A stretch of 64,000 bases of DNA from Lentibacillus jeotgali. Lineage in GTDB: Bacteria > Bacillota > Bacilli > Bacillales > Amphibacillaceae. Numbering within the stretch: the stretch's first letter is position 1; the number at the start of each line of letters is the position of its first letter. Below are positions 53,935-62,225 of the stretch, in pieces. Both the position numbers and the translations under genes were made by a program. Below the pieces are notes generated by a model. That model made no database searches and was not told the origin of the DNA. It worked only from the letters and a program-made list of their open reading frames with translations. The stretch covers positions 248,001 through 312,000 of the forward strand of contig NZ_AGAV01000005.1 in the NCBI RefSeq assembly GCF_000224785.1, read 5' to 3'.

Positions 53935-54630
53935 TTAGTCGTCGGTCATGGTCTTTTTAAAACAAACGTACATAAAAATTGCTGCTGCAAGAACCCAAAT
54001 TGTGATAATGCCGAGCGGGAGCCAGGAGGCTGAATCGTGCATTTCGATTGCCTGCATAATCGGAAATGTGTCAGCAATTGTAATGGCTATACTGTCTTCA
54101 GCTAACCCGAGCAATCGAATCATTGGTGTGAAACCAAAAAGAAACATGACTGGCATCAGGTAAGCAGATGTTGCAGCAATCGAATTTGAAAACAGACCGA
54201 TACCGATGCCAAGGAACAGAAAGAACAAGAACATCAAAACGAGTCCAAGGATAGCCCTGATGCTAAAGAACGGCTCAATCCCTATGATAACCAGCGACAC
54301 TGCAAGTGATATTAGGGTTATGAGCCCGGTTACCAGGCTTTTTCCGACCATGATATCCAGAAAGGAGGCTGGTGACAGAATCAGTCCGCGCAGTGTTTTC
54401 TTTTCATTTTCTTCAGCCATCATTGTCATCATACAGCTTGACGTTACCGCTGAAAACGTAACGCCGACTACCAAATAAATGAGAAATATGGGAAGCTCTT
54501 CATCTCCGCCAATTCGGGTGTACATGAGTGATAATACGATTGGAATCAGCGGCATCATCAAAAGCATCATATTTTTCATGAAGTCTTTTATGTCTTTTTC
54601 AAAAATGGCACTTATACGCTGAACATTCAT
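53935..54630 (-). CDS. ABC-2 type transporter permease
   Basis: A 231-aa protein with six hydrophobic spans. The cytosolic loop AEENEKKTLRGLILSPAS is the typical coupling segment of ABC-2 permeases. It pairs with the ATPase encoded upstream; their genes overlap by one base (TAATG), a sign of coupled translation. The complex probably exports a lipid, peptide or drug. The substrate is not evident, and no immunity or peptide gene is seen next to it. Confidence 0.88.
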   Translation of the reverse strand: MNVQRISAIFEKDIKDFMKNMMLLMMPLIPIVLSLMYTRIGGDEELPIFLIYLVVGVTFSAVTSSCMMTMMAEENEKKTLRGLILSPASFLDIMVGKSLVTGLITLISLAVSLVIIGIEPFFSIRAILGLVLMFLFFLFLGIGIGLFSNSIAATSAYLMPVMFLFGFTPMIRLLGLAEDSIAITIADTFPIMQAIEMHDSASWLPLGIITIWVLAAAIFMYVCFKKTMTDD

Positions 54631-55478
54631 TATACCAGCTCCTTCCCGGTCACTTTTAAAAAGATTTGGCCAAGCGTTGGATTGTCCGTGTGGATGGCTT
54701 TTACCTGACCGTTTCCAATAAGCTCTTTGATTTGATCGGCATTTTCCGGTTCATTGTCAATGACCAGCCGGTCGCCGGCAAATGTCTCGACATGAAATGC
54801 ATGGGTGGAGTATTTGTAGCGTAGCGCAGCCGGGCTGTCCAGCTCCTGCAGCTCACCATTATGCAGAAACGCCACACGGTCACACAGTTCAGTCGCTTCT
54901 TCCATATTATGGGTTGTTAAGAAAATCGTTGTTCCAGCTTCATTGAGTTTTTGCAGCCCGCGGTGGATCTGTGCCATATTACCCGGATCCAGAGCAGATG
55001 TCGGTTCATCCAGAAAGACGAGATCAGGTTTATGCATGAGCGCCTTTGCCAGCAAAACGCGCTGCTTCATCCCTTTTGATAGTTTTGAGACGGTTTTGTT
55101 CCGCTCGCTTTCCATATTCACTTCCCGGAGTATCGCGTCAAGATGATCCAGAGGTGCACCATAAAGCCTGCAGAACAGTTTTAAATTGTCATAGACACTC
55201 AGCCGTTCGTAGAGTGAACTATTATCGGATAATATCCCGATTCTGGATTTGAAATCAGCCGTTCCAAACCGCTCCGAGTCAATCCCAAGCACGTTCACCT
55301 CGCCGGCTGTCTGTCCAAGCTCTCCGGTGAGAATTTTAATAGTAGTTGTTTTGCCAGATCCGCTTGGTCCAAGCAGTCCGAAAATCTCACCCTTTTTTAC
55401 GTTGAAACTGGCATCCTTGATCGCTGGATTTTGGCCAAAAACTTTTCGCATTCCCTTTACCTCAATTGTATTTTCCAA
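54630..55478 (-). CDS. ABC transporter ATP-binding protein
   Basis: A 282-aa ATPase from TTG 55478 (gggagg site). Walker A GPSGSGKTTT, Q-loop area, signature LSKGMKQR, Walker B LVFLDEPTSALDP and the switch His in TTHNM are intact. A C-terminal extension of about 60 residues follows, as in many drug or bacitracin-type exporters. It partners the overlapping permease gene. A regulator with a decayed ABC domain is encoded 255 bp upstream. Confidence 0.92.
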   Translation of the reverse strand: MENTIEVKGMRKVFGQNPAIKDASFNVKKGEIFGLLGPSGSGKTTTIKILTGELGQTAGEVNVLGIDSERFGTADFKSRIGILSDNSSLYERLSVYDNLKLFCRLYGAPLDHLDAILREVNMESERNKTVSKLSKGMKQRVLLAKALMHKPDLVFLDEPTSALDPGNMAQIHRGLQKLNEAGTTIFLTTHNMEEATELCDRVAFLHNGELQELDSPAALRYKYSTHAFHVETFAGDRLVIDNEPENADQIKELIGNGQVKAIHTDNPTLGQIFLKVTGKELV

Positions 55479-55634
55479 CTGAAAACCTCCCCGCAGATTC
55501 TGCATTTATCGTACTCATTTTGACAAATGGATGCAGTCATATTTGACCGGAATGTACCGTCGGGAGGGTGGAATGTACCGGATCAACGGTGGAACAATAC
55601 TTGCCAAAAGCTGCTTGCCGGAGCGGTTTTCAAT

Positions 55635-55724
55635 GGCAGTTAAGAAAGTATAAATACTTTCTTACTGCATAAGGGCAACTAAGGCTTTCGCCATAAAAGC
55701 TTGGCGATAAGCCAAGTTTTCTAA
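55635..55724. repeat. 90-nt structured repeat, copy A
   Basis: Same length and about 5 mismatches over 90 bases to 61541-61630. It can fold as GCAGTTAAGAAAGTA / TACTTTCTTACTGC (one bulge), GGC-TTTC-GCC, and CTTGGC / GCCAAG followed by TTTTCT. It ends 8 bases from the stop codon of the LytTR gene and lies between that gene and the ABC operon. Confidence 0.8.
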
Positions 55725-55732
55725 AAATGTAC

Positions 55733-56683
55733 CTATTTCAGGCTGAATTTTTCCTGGATATCCTGAATTTTGGTCCGTGACAGTGGGATGGTCGACTGCG
55801 ATTTATTGTCTATTCTGAGAGAGTAGGTGTTTTTCGACCATGTGATGATTTCGCGCACCTTTTGCAGGTTCACGATGTAGGACCGATGGCAGCGGTAAAA
55901 TCCATAAACTTCCAATCGCTTTTCGATTTCCGCAAGGGTCGAATCCATTGCGTATGACTCGTCATTGATGACAATCATGGCTTTTCCATCCTGACTTTCT
56001 ATGTAATCAATTTCAGGGGGATCAAACAAAATCATTTTGTCATCCACTTTTGCAGGAATCTTAAATAATTTTGCGGTTGTTGGTGCGCCAGGAGTTTCAA
56101 CTTCAGGTGTTTCGTCTTCACTGTCATCGACTTCAATTGGTTCCAGGCCTTTTTCCTGGAGTTTGTACGCGACATCACCAAGAAGCAGCGCGTGCTCCAT
56201 GTTGGAAACTAAGACGAGAACCGGTATATGATGATCCTTGAGTTTTTGCATCATATTGATAAACGTATTGATTGTCCTGATATCTACACCATGAATGGGC
56301 TCACGGAATAACATTGGATTTACGCCACTCATAAAATATTTGGCAAAATGGACCCGGCGGAATTCAGAGGCCGAGCACTTATGCAGCGGGGTTTTGGCAC
56401 AGCCTTGCAGTTCAAACAGCACAAGAATCTCAGGCGTCGGTATTGGACAGCCGAACCATTTATGGTAAAAGGCGACATTGGCTTCTACTGTCAATCGCTG
56501 ATACAAGCCATCTTCCAAATCGAAAACAGGAGTCCTACTATTGTTTTGCAGGACCCTCACCACTTCAGCCTGAATATCTGTATCACTGTATATAGCTGCG
56601 GCATACAAATCTTCGACGGTAAGGGAAAACGCAGGAAGCAACTCGCTATCTATAAAGTTATTGTCAATTTTAAAATGTGTCAT
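55733..56683 (-). CDS. LytTR transcription regulator with degenerate ABC ATPase N-terminus
   Basis: A 316-aa protein in two parts. Residues about 60-185 resemble an ABC ATPase: LTVEANVAFYHKWFG (helical domain), KCSASEFRRVHFAKYFM in the place of the signature LSxGxxxR, FREPIHGVDIRT in the place of Walker B/D-loop, and SNMEHAL at the switch. No Walker A is seen, so ATP hydrolysis is unlikely. Residues about 215-316 are a LytTR DNA-binding domain (ILFDPPEIDYIESQDGKAMIV in part, RCHRSYIVNL, LSRTK). The next genes encode an ABC exporter, a likely target. Confidence 0.85.
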   Translation of the reverse strand: MTHFKIDNNFIDSELLPAFSLTVEDLYAAAIYSDTDIQAEVVRVLQNNSRTPVFDLEDGLYQRLTVEANVAFYHKWFGCPIPTPEILVLFELQGCAKTPLHKCSASEFRRVHFAKYFMSGVNPMLFREPIHGVDIRTINTFINMMQKLKDHHIPVLVLVSNMEHALLLGDVAYKLQEKGLEPIEVDDSEDETPEVETPGAPTTAKLFKIPAKVDDKMILFDPPEIDYIESQDGKAMIVINDESYAMDSTLAEIEKRLEVYGFYRCHRSYIVNLQKVREIITWSKNTYSLRIDNKSQSTIPLSRTKIQDIQEKFSLK

Positions 56684-56948
56684 TCGTCCGTTCTCCTGTT
56701 CAGATAAATCGTTAAACTTAGATTAGTATAACATGAAGAGGTTCGTCCGGTATTTAATAGTGAAAAATTTTTAGGTTATGTCTACAGCCCAAATTTACAT
56801 TTTTACAAATAACAGCCGTTTATCCACCCGGGGGACAAGCCCGGGCTGAACGAGGGCCATGATTATCCCTCTCCGGAACAGGCTGCAAAAAAGCATTAGA
56901 ATGGATTAGACAGCAATTAAATCAAATATCGCGGGTAAAGTTGGTCTG

Positions 56949-57569
56949 TCAATCATTCACCGCCATCCGGCCAAGCGGTCCATCTTCATTGATTATATCC
57001 GCAATATCATAGACGGATATCGGAAACATCGGAAACCCAAACACATACGGCGTTATGTCGTACAATTGAAAATAAATGACGAGCGCTTTATCAGCGATAT
57101 AAAAATCCTGTTCAGCCTGAATCCCAACATGTTCATCGAAAGTCTGTATATCGCGCTGTTCAATCTGCTCATTAACCAGCTCATTCAGCCGTTCGATATA
57201 ATTGCTCCCCGGTTTAAACAGGTCACTCAAACTGCACCGCTTTTGGTTCTGGAGATCGAATGTTAACGAACGGATATAGGTCATGCCATGGGCAGCCTGG
57301 TAATGATAGGCATAATTGGACAGCGACAAACTGAGAACGTTCCGCTGGTTGTTTTTGATTTCAAATGAGCCATCCATTTCGATGAGGGAACTAGGCATCT
57401 CATCGATTTGCATATTGATAAGCTGCTGTGTTTCATGGGCGATTGACTGGTTGATGAATTGTTCCATTTCCTGGAGTCGCATACCGAATACTACGGGATA
57501 GATAACGTTTAATTCCGGCCTGCCGCTGATTCTAGCTGGCTCAATCTTTACAGGCAATGGTTTCGGCAT
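56949..57569 (-). CDS. DUF3298/DUF4163-type protein
   Basis: A 206-aa soluble protein. The last 100 residues, with YIRSLTFDLQNQKRCSLSDLF, LNELVNEQIEQR and FYIADKALVIYFQLYDITPY, match the C-terminal domain of RsiV-like anti-sigma factors and YdjM-type proteins (PdaC/RsiV, DUF3298). There is no signal peptide or membrane span. ATG 57569 is preferred to the nearby GTG because of spacing from gaaggtg. Function is unknown; RsiV-related proteins bind lysozyme, but nothing shows that here. Confidence 0.75.
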   Translation of the reverse strand: MPKPLPVKIEPARISGRPELNVIYPVVFGMRLQEMEQFINQSIAHETQQLINMQIDEMPSSLIEMDGSFEIKNNQRNVLSLSLSNYAYHYQAAHGMTYIRSLTFDLQNQKRCSLSDLFKPGSNYIERLNELVNEQIEQRDIQTFDEHVGIQAEQDFYIADKALVIYFQLYDITPYVFGFPMFPISVYDIADIINEDGPLGRMAVND

Positions 57570-57700
57570 ATTTGTCACCTTCTTCTGGTTTTGTGTCTAG
57601 TGTATTCAACGAGAATAAAGATTGTGCCTTCTGAAAAGGGATCTATAAAGCTGTTCTGTCTTTTAAATGCTCTCTTTATTATGAGAAGTTAATTCACCTG

Positions 57701-57771
57701 TTGTATTCACTATTAGAATAGTATACAATCAAAATAGAAATTCGATATCGTTATTCGATATTGTATATCGA
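57701..57771 (+). promoter_or_regulatory. padR-chrA promoter and operator
   Basis: TTGTAT (57701-57706) and TACAAT (57724-57729) are 17 bases apart. Downstream, TCGATAT-tgt-ATATCGA (57755-57771) is a perfect 7-3-7 inverted repeat, and an extra TCGATAT half-site lies at 57742-57748. The position, over the start of transcription and before padR, suits an autorepression operator. Confidence 0.7.
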
Positions 57772-57792
57772 TTATGGAAGAGGGGGCTGTCA

Positions 57793-58098
57793 TTGGATAA
57801 TAAAGTGTTACGAAAGCTTTTTCTCGGCTTTATACAGATTCACATCCTGTATCACGCCAAGGAAGAACCGATATATGGGTCATGGATGCTGGAAGAGTTG
57901 CACGAGCACGGCTATGAAATCAGTGCCGGAACGCTTTATCCGATTCTTCATGGAATGCAGGAAGATGAACTGCTCGAGAAAAAAGACGTGAATGTTAATG
58001 GCAAGGTCAGGAAGTATTATCGGATTACGGATAAAGGTGACGAGGTACTTAATGAAGCAAGAGCAAAAGCTTATGAACTGTTTAAAGAGATCAAATAG
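57793..58098 (+). CDS. PadR-family transcriptional regulator
   Basis: A 101-aa winged-helix regulator: IYGSWMLEELHEHGYEISAGTLYPILHGMQ contains the recognition helix of PadR (GTLYPILHGM), then RKYYRITDKGDEVLNEARAKA. PadR regulators usually repress detoxification genes until a small effector binds. TTG 57793 follows agaggggg. It is co-transcribed with the chromate transporter gene 12 bp downstream, and the TCGATAT inverted repeat upstream is the likely site. Confidence 0.9.
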   Translation: MDNKVLRKLFLGFIQIHILYHAKEEPIYGSWMLEELHEHGYEISAGTLYPILHGMQEDELLEKKDVNVNGKVRKYYRITDKGDEVLNEARAKAYELFKEIK

Positions 58099-58110
58099 GG
58101 AGGTTATGCT

Positions 58111-59301
58111 GTGCCTGGAAAAAATAAAATCCGGACGCTCATCGAAATTTTATTAACATCAACCAAATTGGGCCTGACGTCATTCGGTGGGCCGGTTGCG
58201 CATCTTGCTTATTTTAAAGACGAATACATTGACCGCCGCAAATGGCTTGACGACAAGACATATGCAGATATCATCGCGCTATGCCAATTCTTGCCCGGCC
58301 CGGCAAGCAGTCAGGTAGGCATATCAATCGGAATCATGCGTGGCGGTTTGCTCGGCGGACTCATTTCGTGGTTCGGTTTTACCATTCCGTCGGTTATTGT
58401 GCTCGTTGTATTCGCGATGATGTATCAGGCATTTTCACTGGCCGATGCAGGGTTCATACATAGCTTAAAAATCGTTGCAGCAGCGGTAGTCCTGCATGCG
58501 CTGATAGGTCTGGGTAAAAAGCTGACACCCGATAAATCGCGGCTGGCGATAGCTGTCGCAGCGGCTGCTGTCATGTTATTGTATCCGTCTGCCTGGATGC
58601 AGATTTTAATCATTTTAGTGGCTGGTCTATTGGGTCTAACTTTCTTTAAAGATAAAGCCGAGTCAAACGTTCAGCCATTCTCAATCAATATTTCAAAAAA
58701 GCTTGGTTTGACGTCTTTAGGCATTTTAATCAGTATGCTTATTATATTGCCGCTGTTAAACAGCACTTCCAATAATCCGCTGCTTAACATTTTTGATATC
58801 TTTTTCAGGGTTGGTTCGCTGGTATTTGGCGGTGGCCATGTTGTATTGCCGATGATTGAGCGGGAAGTCGTCCCCACAGGCTTATTGTCAGCAAATGAAT
58901 TTTTAGCCGGTTATGGTATGGCACAAGCTGTACCGGGACCGCTATTTACATTCTCCAGTTACCTTGGCACGATGATGGAAGGCATCATTGGAGCTGTTGT
59001 TGCTACACTCGGGATCTTCCTTCCTTCATTTCTGTTCATTATTGCAGCGCTGCCGTTTTTGAACGAACTGCGTAAAAGGGCCTCTTTTCAAGGTGTATTA
59101 ATGGGTGTGAATGCGAGTGTGGTCGGAATTTTACTGGCTGCCTTCTATGATCCGGTGATTAGTAGCTCGATTGCCAGTACGACTGATTTTGCCCTGGGTG
59201 TCATCTTATTTGCACTGGTAAATATATGGAAAGTTCCAGCCTGGTTAATTGTTATCATAGGTGTTTTAGGCGGTTATGTTTTACAGTTTATAACGTTCTA
59301 G
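58111..59301 (+). CDS. chrA: Chromate transporter (two-domain ChrA)
   Basis: A 396-aa long-type CHR protein. The N-terminal domain has LTSFGGPVAHLAYFKDEYI and FLPGPASSQVGISIG; the second has GSLVFGGGHVVLPMIEREVV and AVPGPLFTFSSYLG, the two inverted CHR repeats. Long-chain CHR proteins extrude chromate and perhaps related oxyanions. GTG 58111 follows gggaggtt. The gene follows padR directly, and a strong terminator ends the pair. Some CHR members are not chromate-specific. Confidence 0.9.
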   Translation: MPGKNKIRTLIEILLTSTKLGLTSFGGPVAHLAYFKDEYIDRRKWLDDKTYADIIALCQFLPGPASSQVGISIGIMRGGLLGGLISWFGFTIPSVIVLVVFAMMYQAFSLADAGFIHSLKIVAAAVVLHALIGLGKKLTPDKSRLAIAVAAAAVMLLYPSAWMQILIILVAGLLGLTFFKDKAESNVQPFSINISKKLGLTSLGILISMLIILPLLNSTSNNPLLNIFDIFFRVGSLVFGGGHVVLPMIEREVVPTGLLSANEFLAGYGMAQAVPGPLFTFSSYLGTMMEGIIGAVVATLGIFLPSFLFIIAALPFLNELRKRASFQGVLMGVNASVVGILLAAFYDPVISSSIASTTDFALGVILFALVNIWKVPAWLIVIIGVLGGYVLQFITF

Positions 59302-59316
59302 GTCCATTTCTTACTA

Positions 59317-59354
59317 TAAAAAACGCTTGAAGGCTTAGCTCCAAGCGTTTTTTA
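59317..59354 (+). terminator. Terminator after chrA
   Basis: AAAAAACGCTTG pairs with CAAGCGTTTTTT around a 14-base loop. Confidence 0.88.
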
Positions 59355-59424
59355 TTCGGATAACCATACGAAAATCGATCGACCTCAAGCTTGCGAGGTA
59401 AAGCCAAAGGGGATAGTCGCGAAC

Positions 59425-59497
59425 CAATTTGCCAGTAAAATGTTCGACTGACATCAGCCGAAACTGAATTGGGAGTTTCACTAACAGGCAAATTGGA
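59425..59497. other. Long-range 10-bp inverted repeat
   Basis: CCAATTTGCC (59425-59434) and GGCAAATTGG (59488-59497) are perfect inverted copies 53 bases apart. They lie between chrA and the lipoprotein gene. The interval contains GGAGTTTCAC, similar to part of the hairpin-repeat tail. It could be a decayed mobile element. No gene is seen in it. Confidence 0.5.
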
Positions 59498-59501
59498 ACA
59501 C

Positions 59502-60275
59502 TCAGTTAACCTCAACTTCATGCTCTTCATGCTCATGCAATCCGTCCTTATTTTTAACATGAACCGTAATCGTATATGTTCCGGCTTCATCAAAGGTGTG
59601 AGAGGCATTGTATTCACCAGCTTCACTTTCCTCTGTCTCAACCCATTCGGTATTTCCTGAATCACTCTTAACTTCATATTGAACATTGGCCGATTCAAGC
59701 GGCTTTTCGTCCATCTGCAGTTGAACTGTTAAATTGGTTTCCTGACCTGTTTTCATATTATCGAGCTGAGCAAAATCCATGCTGAAGCCGTCCGCGCTGC
59801 CATGTTTATGACTGCTTTCATCCTGGCTCTCATCACCATTTTCCGTTTCCTGGTTGCCGCCGTCACCAACGGTTATAGACTTTTTGGGCATTGTGTGCAT
59901 ACCCCGGGCTGTTGTATGGGCATACAGTTCATATACACCATCGTTATCAAATGAAATTTCCGCAGTGTAGGTACCATCACCATTATTATCCGCTTCAACC
60001 TTTGTACTGTTGTCTTCATTTCCTTTTTTCCAGTACTCAAATGTGACTTCATCGGCGTCACTGACCAGTTCATCACCGTATGTAACGGTTGCCTTTGGTT
60101 CAATTGTTTCACCGGCATTAGCTGTTTCAGGCAAATCAAATTCAACTTCAAGCACGGCTGGTTCTTCATTTCCGGAATTCTCCCCTGCAGTTCCTTCATT
60201 GTTACTACTGCCGCATGCACTGATAAATAATAGCATGGCGCCAACAATCAGAACGATCCAAACGCGTTTTCTCAT
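59502..60275 (-). CDS. Lipoprotein with two YtkA-like domains
   Basis: A 257-aa lipoprotein (lipobox FISACG) with two similar FixH/YtkA-type immunoglobulin-like modules. The first (about 40-135) ends YELYAHTTARGMHTMP; the second (about 160-257) ends TVHVKNKDGLHEHEEHE. Both have the GxYxaxxxFxxaGxYxl pattern. Between them lies a Glu/Asp/Ser-rich linker with HKHGSADG. YtkA-like proteins are often near copper or oxidase genes; a role in metal handling at the cell surface is possible. A ggagg site precedes the ATG. Confidence 0.85.
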   Translation of the reverse strand: MRKRVWIVLIVGAMLLFISACGSSNNEGTAGENSGNEEPAVLEVEFDLPETANAGETIEPKATVTYGDELVSDADEVTFEYWKKGNEDNSTKVEADNNGDGTYTAEISFDNDGVYELYAHTTARGMHTMPKKSITVGDGGNQETENGDESQDESSHKHGSADGFSMDFAQLDNMKTGQETNLTVQLQMDEKPLESANVQYEVKSDSGNTEWVETEESEAGEYNASHTFDEAGTYTITVHVKNKDGLHEHEEHEVEVN

Positions 60276-60554
60276 TTTATGCCTCCATTTATTGGAAAAT
60301 CTCTAAATTCCATTATAATATTAAATTGCCCATTTAACTTTATCGTATAGAATGTCCATTTGGATATCAATTGATTTTGTGTGAACTAAATGTGAATTGT
60401 TTGTGACTATCAAAGTCATCGGCTAAAAAGCCAGTAATATCGCTATGAGACTGACAATCTCTAACATTTTGATAAAATAGCAGTGATGGTTTTATGAACA
60501 GTATTCCAGGTAATAATCTGTATAAATACTTCATGAAAGGAGTTTCTATAACTC

Positions 60555-61541
60555 ATGGATACATTTCAGGCGTTGGTACTTGAAAAAACGGAAGATGAAG
60601 CTGATTTAAACATCAAACAATTGCACATGGAGGATTTGCCGGAAGGGGACTTGACGATTCGTGTTGCTTATTCCAGTGTGAATTTCAAGGATGGTATGGT
60701 GGCTATTAATCACCAGCTTGTCGAATCTTTTCCTTTAATACCGGGCATCGATTTAGCCGGCACAGTTATTGATTCACAGGACGATCGGTTTGAAGCGGGT
60801 GATGAGATCATTGTGACAAGCTACCAATTAGGCACCGGCCATTCCGGGGGATTTAGCGAAGTGGCGCGCGTACCTGCAGATTGGGCGGTTCCTCTTCCGG
60901 AAGGCTTATCTCTAAAAGAAGCGATGATTCTCGGGACAGCAGGCTTCACCGCAGGATTATCCGTGAAAAGGCTTGAAGATAACGGTTTAGAACCAGACAA
61001 AGGTCCTGTCCTGGTGGCAGGTGCTACAGGCGGTGTGGGCAGTCTTGCCGTCAATATGTTGGCCAAGCGAGGCTACGATGTTACAGCCAGTACAGGCAAA
61101 TCCAGTGAAATGGACTATTTAAAACGGCTAGGGGCAAAAGATGTCATTGACCGCGGTGAGGTCGAGGATACTGAACACAAACCAGTTCGCCGTAAAATGT
61201 GGGCCGGTGCTGTTGATCCCGTAGGCGGGATGACACTCCAATATATTTTGAGTACGTTAAAGTATGATGGATCTGTTGCAACGAGCGGCCTCACAGGTGG
61301 TACAGAGGTTGCAACATCCGTACTTCCTTTCATTTCAAGAGGGATTAACTGGCTTGGTATCGACTCAGTTAAATGTCCGATGGAAAAAAGATTGAAAGTC
61401 TGGGAACGTCTAACGGCCGATTTTAAACCGGACATGCATGAAGAGCTGGTTAATGAGATTTCATTGGAAGAGCTGCCGGATGTCCTAAAAGATATCCTGG
61501 ATAGCAAAGTGCGCGGCAGGACGATTGTCAAGCTTTCCTAG
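60555..61541 (+). CDS. YhfP/AcuI-type zinc-free quinone oxidoreductase (MDR family)
   Basis: A 328-aa medium-chain reductase of the YhdH/YhfP branch: VNFKDGMVAINH, PGIDLAGTVIDS, LGTAGFTAGLSV and the NADPH motif AGATGGVGSLAVNML. Catalytic zinc ligands are absent. Relatives include acrylyl-CoA reductase AcuI and B. subtilis YhfP (about 330 aa). It reduces an activated double bond or quinone with NADPH; the substrate is not evident. The stop codon runs straight into a 90-nt repeat that may terminate it. Confidence 0.9.
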   Translation: MDTFQALVLEKTEDEADLNIKQLHMEDLPEGDLTIRVAYSSVNFKDGMVAINHQLVESFPLIPGIDLAGTVIDSQDDRFEAGDEIIVTSYQLGTGHSGGFSEVARVPADWAVPLPEGLSLKEAMILGTAGFTAGLSVKRLEDNGLEPDKGPVLVAGATGGVGSLAVNMLAKRGYDVTASTGKSSEMDYLKRLGAKDVIDRGEVEDTEHKPVRRKMWAGAVDPVGGMTLQYILSTLKYDGSVATSGLTGGTEVATSVLPFISRGINWLGIDSVKCPMEKRLKVWERLTADFKPDMHEELVNEISLEELPDVLKDILDSKVRGRTIVKLS

Positions 61542-61630
61542 GCAGTTAAGAAAGTATAAATTCTTTCTTACTGCATAAGTGCAACTAAGGCTTTCGCCAT
61601 TAATGCTAGGCGATAAGCCAAGTTTTCTAA
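61541..61630. repeat. 90-nt structured repeat, copy B
   Basis: Same element as 55635-55724 (about 94% identical over 90 bases, same length). It begins on the last base of the upstream gene's stop codon. It contains the stem GCAGTTAAGAAAGTA...TTTCTTACTGC, GGC-TTTC-GCC, CTAGGC/GCCAAG (one mismatch) and the tail TTTTCTAA. A separate perfect hairpin AGAGCAGGA/TCCTGCTCT follows at 61654-61676. Confidence 0.8.
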
Positions 61631-61683
61631 CTTATTTTTCAGCCCTGGTTCAAAGAGCAGGACCTCATCCTGCTCTTACAACA

Positions 61684-62076
61684 TCACATTCCCCATTTAA
61701 GTGTCATCGTTAAGTTACAGCAATTAGCGCCTTGATTTGCAGCAGGTGATTCAAGGTCAAAAATAACGCCTGTTGGTGTATAGGTTGTTTGAGTCGATAC
61801 GTATAACCCATTGATTGAATGAACTAAACGATCTACCTCAGACTGGTTTCCTTGCTGTGCAGCCTGCATGAGCTTTCGGGAAAATTCGGTGTCATCCAAT
61901 TTATTTAACAACACTCCCCCTTGCTGGATTAAAATCTGAAATTCATGAAGTGATTGAGAAAGTATTTCTGTATCTACCGGGGGATATTGGCGTGCAGGCG
62001 GAAAATGGCTATAGAAATCATTCGGATGATATTGATTTTGATGATATGCGGGAGGTTTATATGGGCGGAAGAACAT
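61684..62076 (-). CDS. Hypothetical protein, possibly spore-associated (YuzC-like layout)
   Basis: A 130-aa protein with an unusual Tyr/Pro/His/Phe-rich N-terminus (MFFRPYKPPAYHQNQYHPND) like several Bacillus spore-coat-related proteins. The middle EFSRKLMQAAQQGNQSEVDRL is helical, and the end has TYTPTGVIFDLES and ANCCNLTMTLKWGM. The pattern (LMxAAQ ... TPxGI ... CCxLxxxLxW) reminds me of small uncharacterised Bacillus proteins such as YuzC, but I cannot confirm this. A gaaaggg site precedes the ATG. Confidence 0.65.
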   Translation of the reverse strand: MFFRPYKPPAYHQNQYHPNDFYSHFPPARQYPPVDTEILSQSLHEFQILIQQGGVLLNKLDDTEFSRKLMQAAQQGNQSEVDRLVHSINGLYVSTQTTYTPTGVIFDLESPAANQGANCCNLTMTLKWGM

Positions 62077-62172
62077 GACTTAAGCACCCTTTCTTTTATT
62101 AACGATTACATATCATCATATGCCTAAAGGTCTAAAAAGTTTGTTTGTTCATTAGAATTACTATGTTAAGGC

Positions 62173-62214
62173 AAAAAAAGAGCAGGATTTTCGGCTCAAT
62201 CCTGCTCTTTTTTC
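62173..62214. terminator. Terminator after the dipeptidase gene
   Basis: AAAAAAGAGCAGGATT pairs with AATCCTGCTCTTTTTT around an 8-base loop; usable on both strands, needed on the minus strand. Confidence 0.88.
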
Positions 62215-62225
62215 GTTTTAAACTT

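Noticed and set aside
56812-56940. Plus-strand coding-like stretch (PGLNEGHDYPSPEQAAKK, then ALEWIRQQLNQ in another frame)
   Set aside because: It reads like a frameshifted gene fragment but has no start, no ribosome site and no family I recognise; too short to report as a feature.
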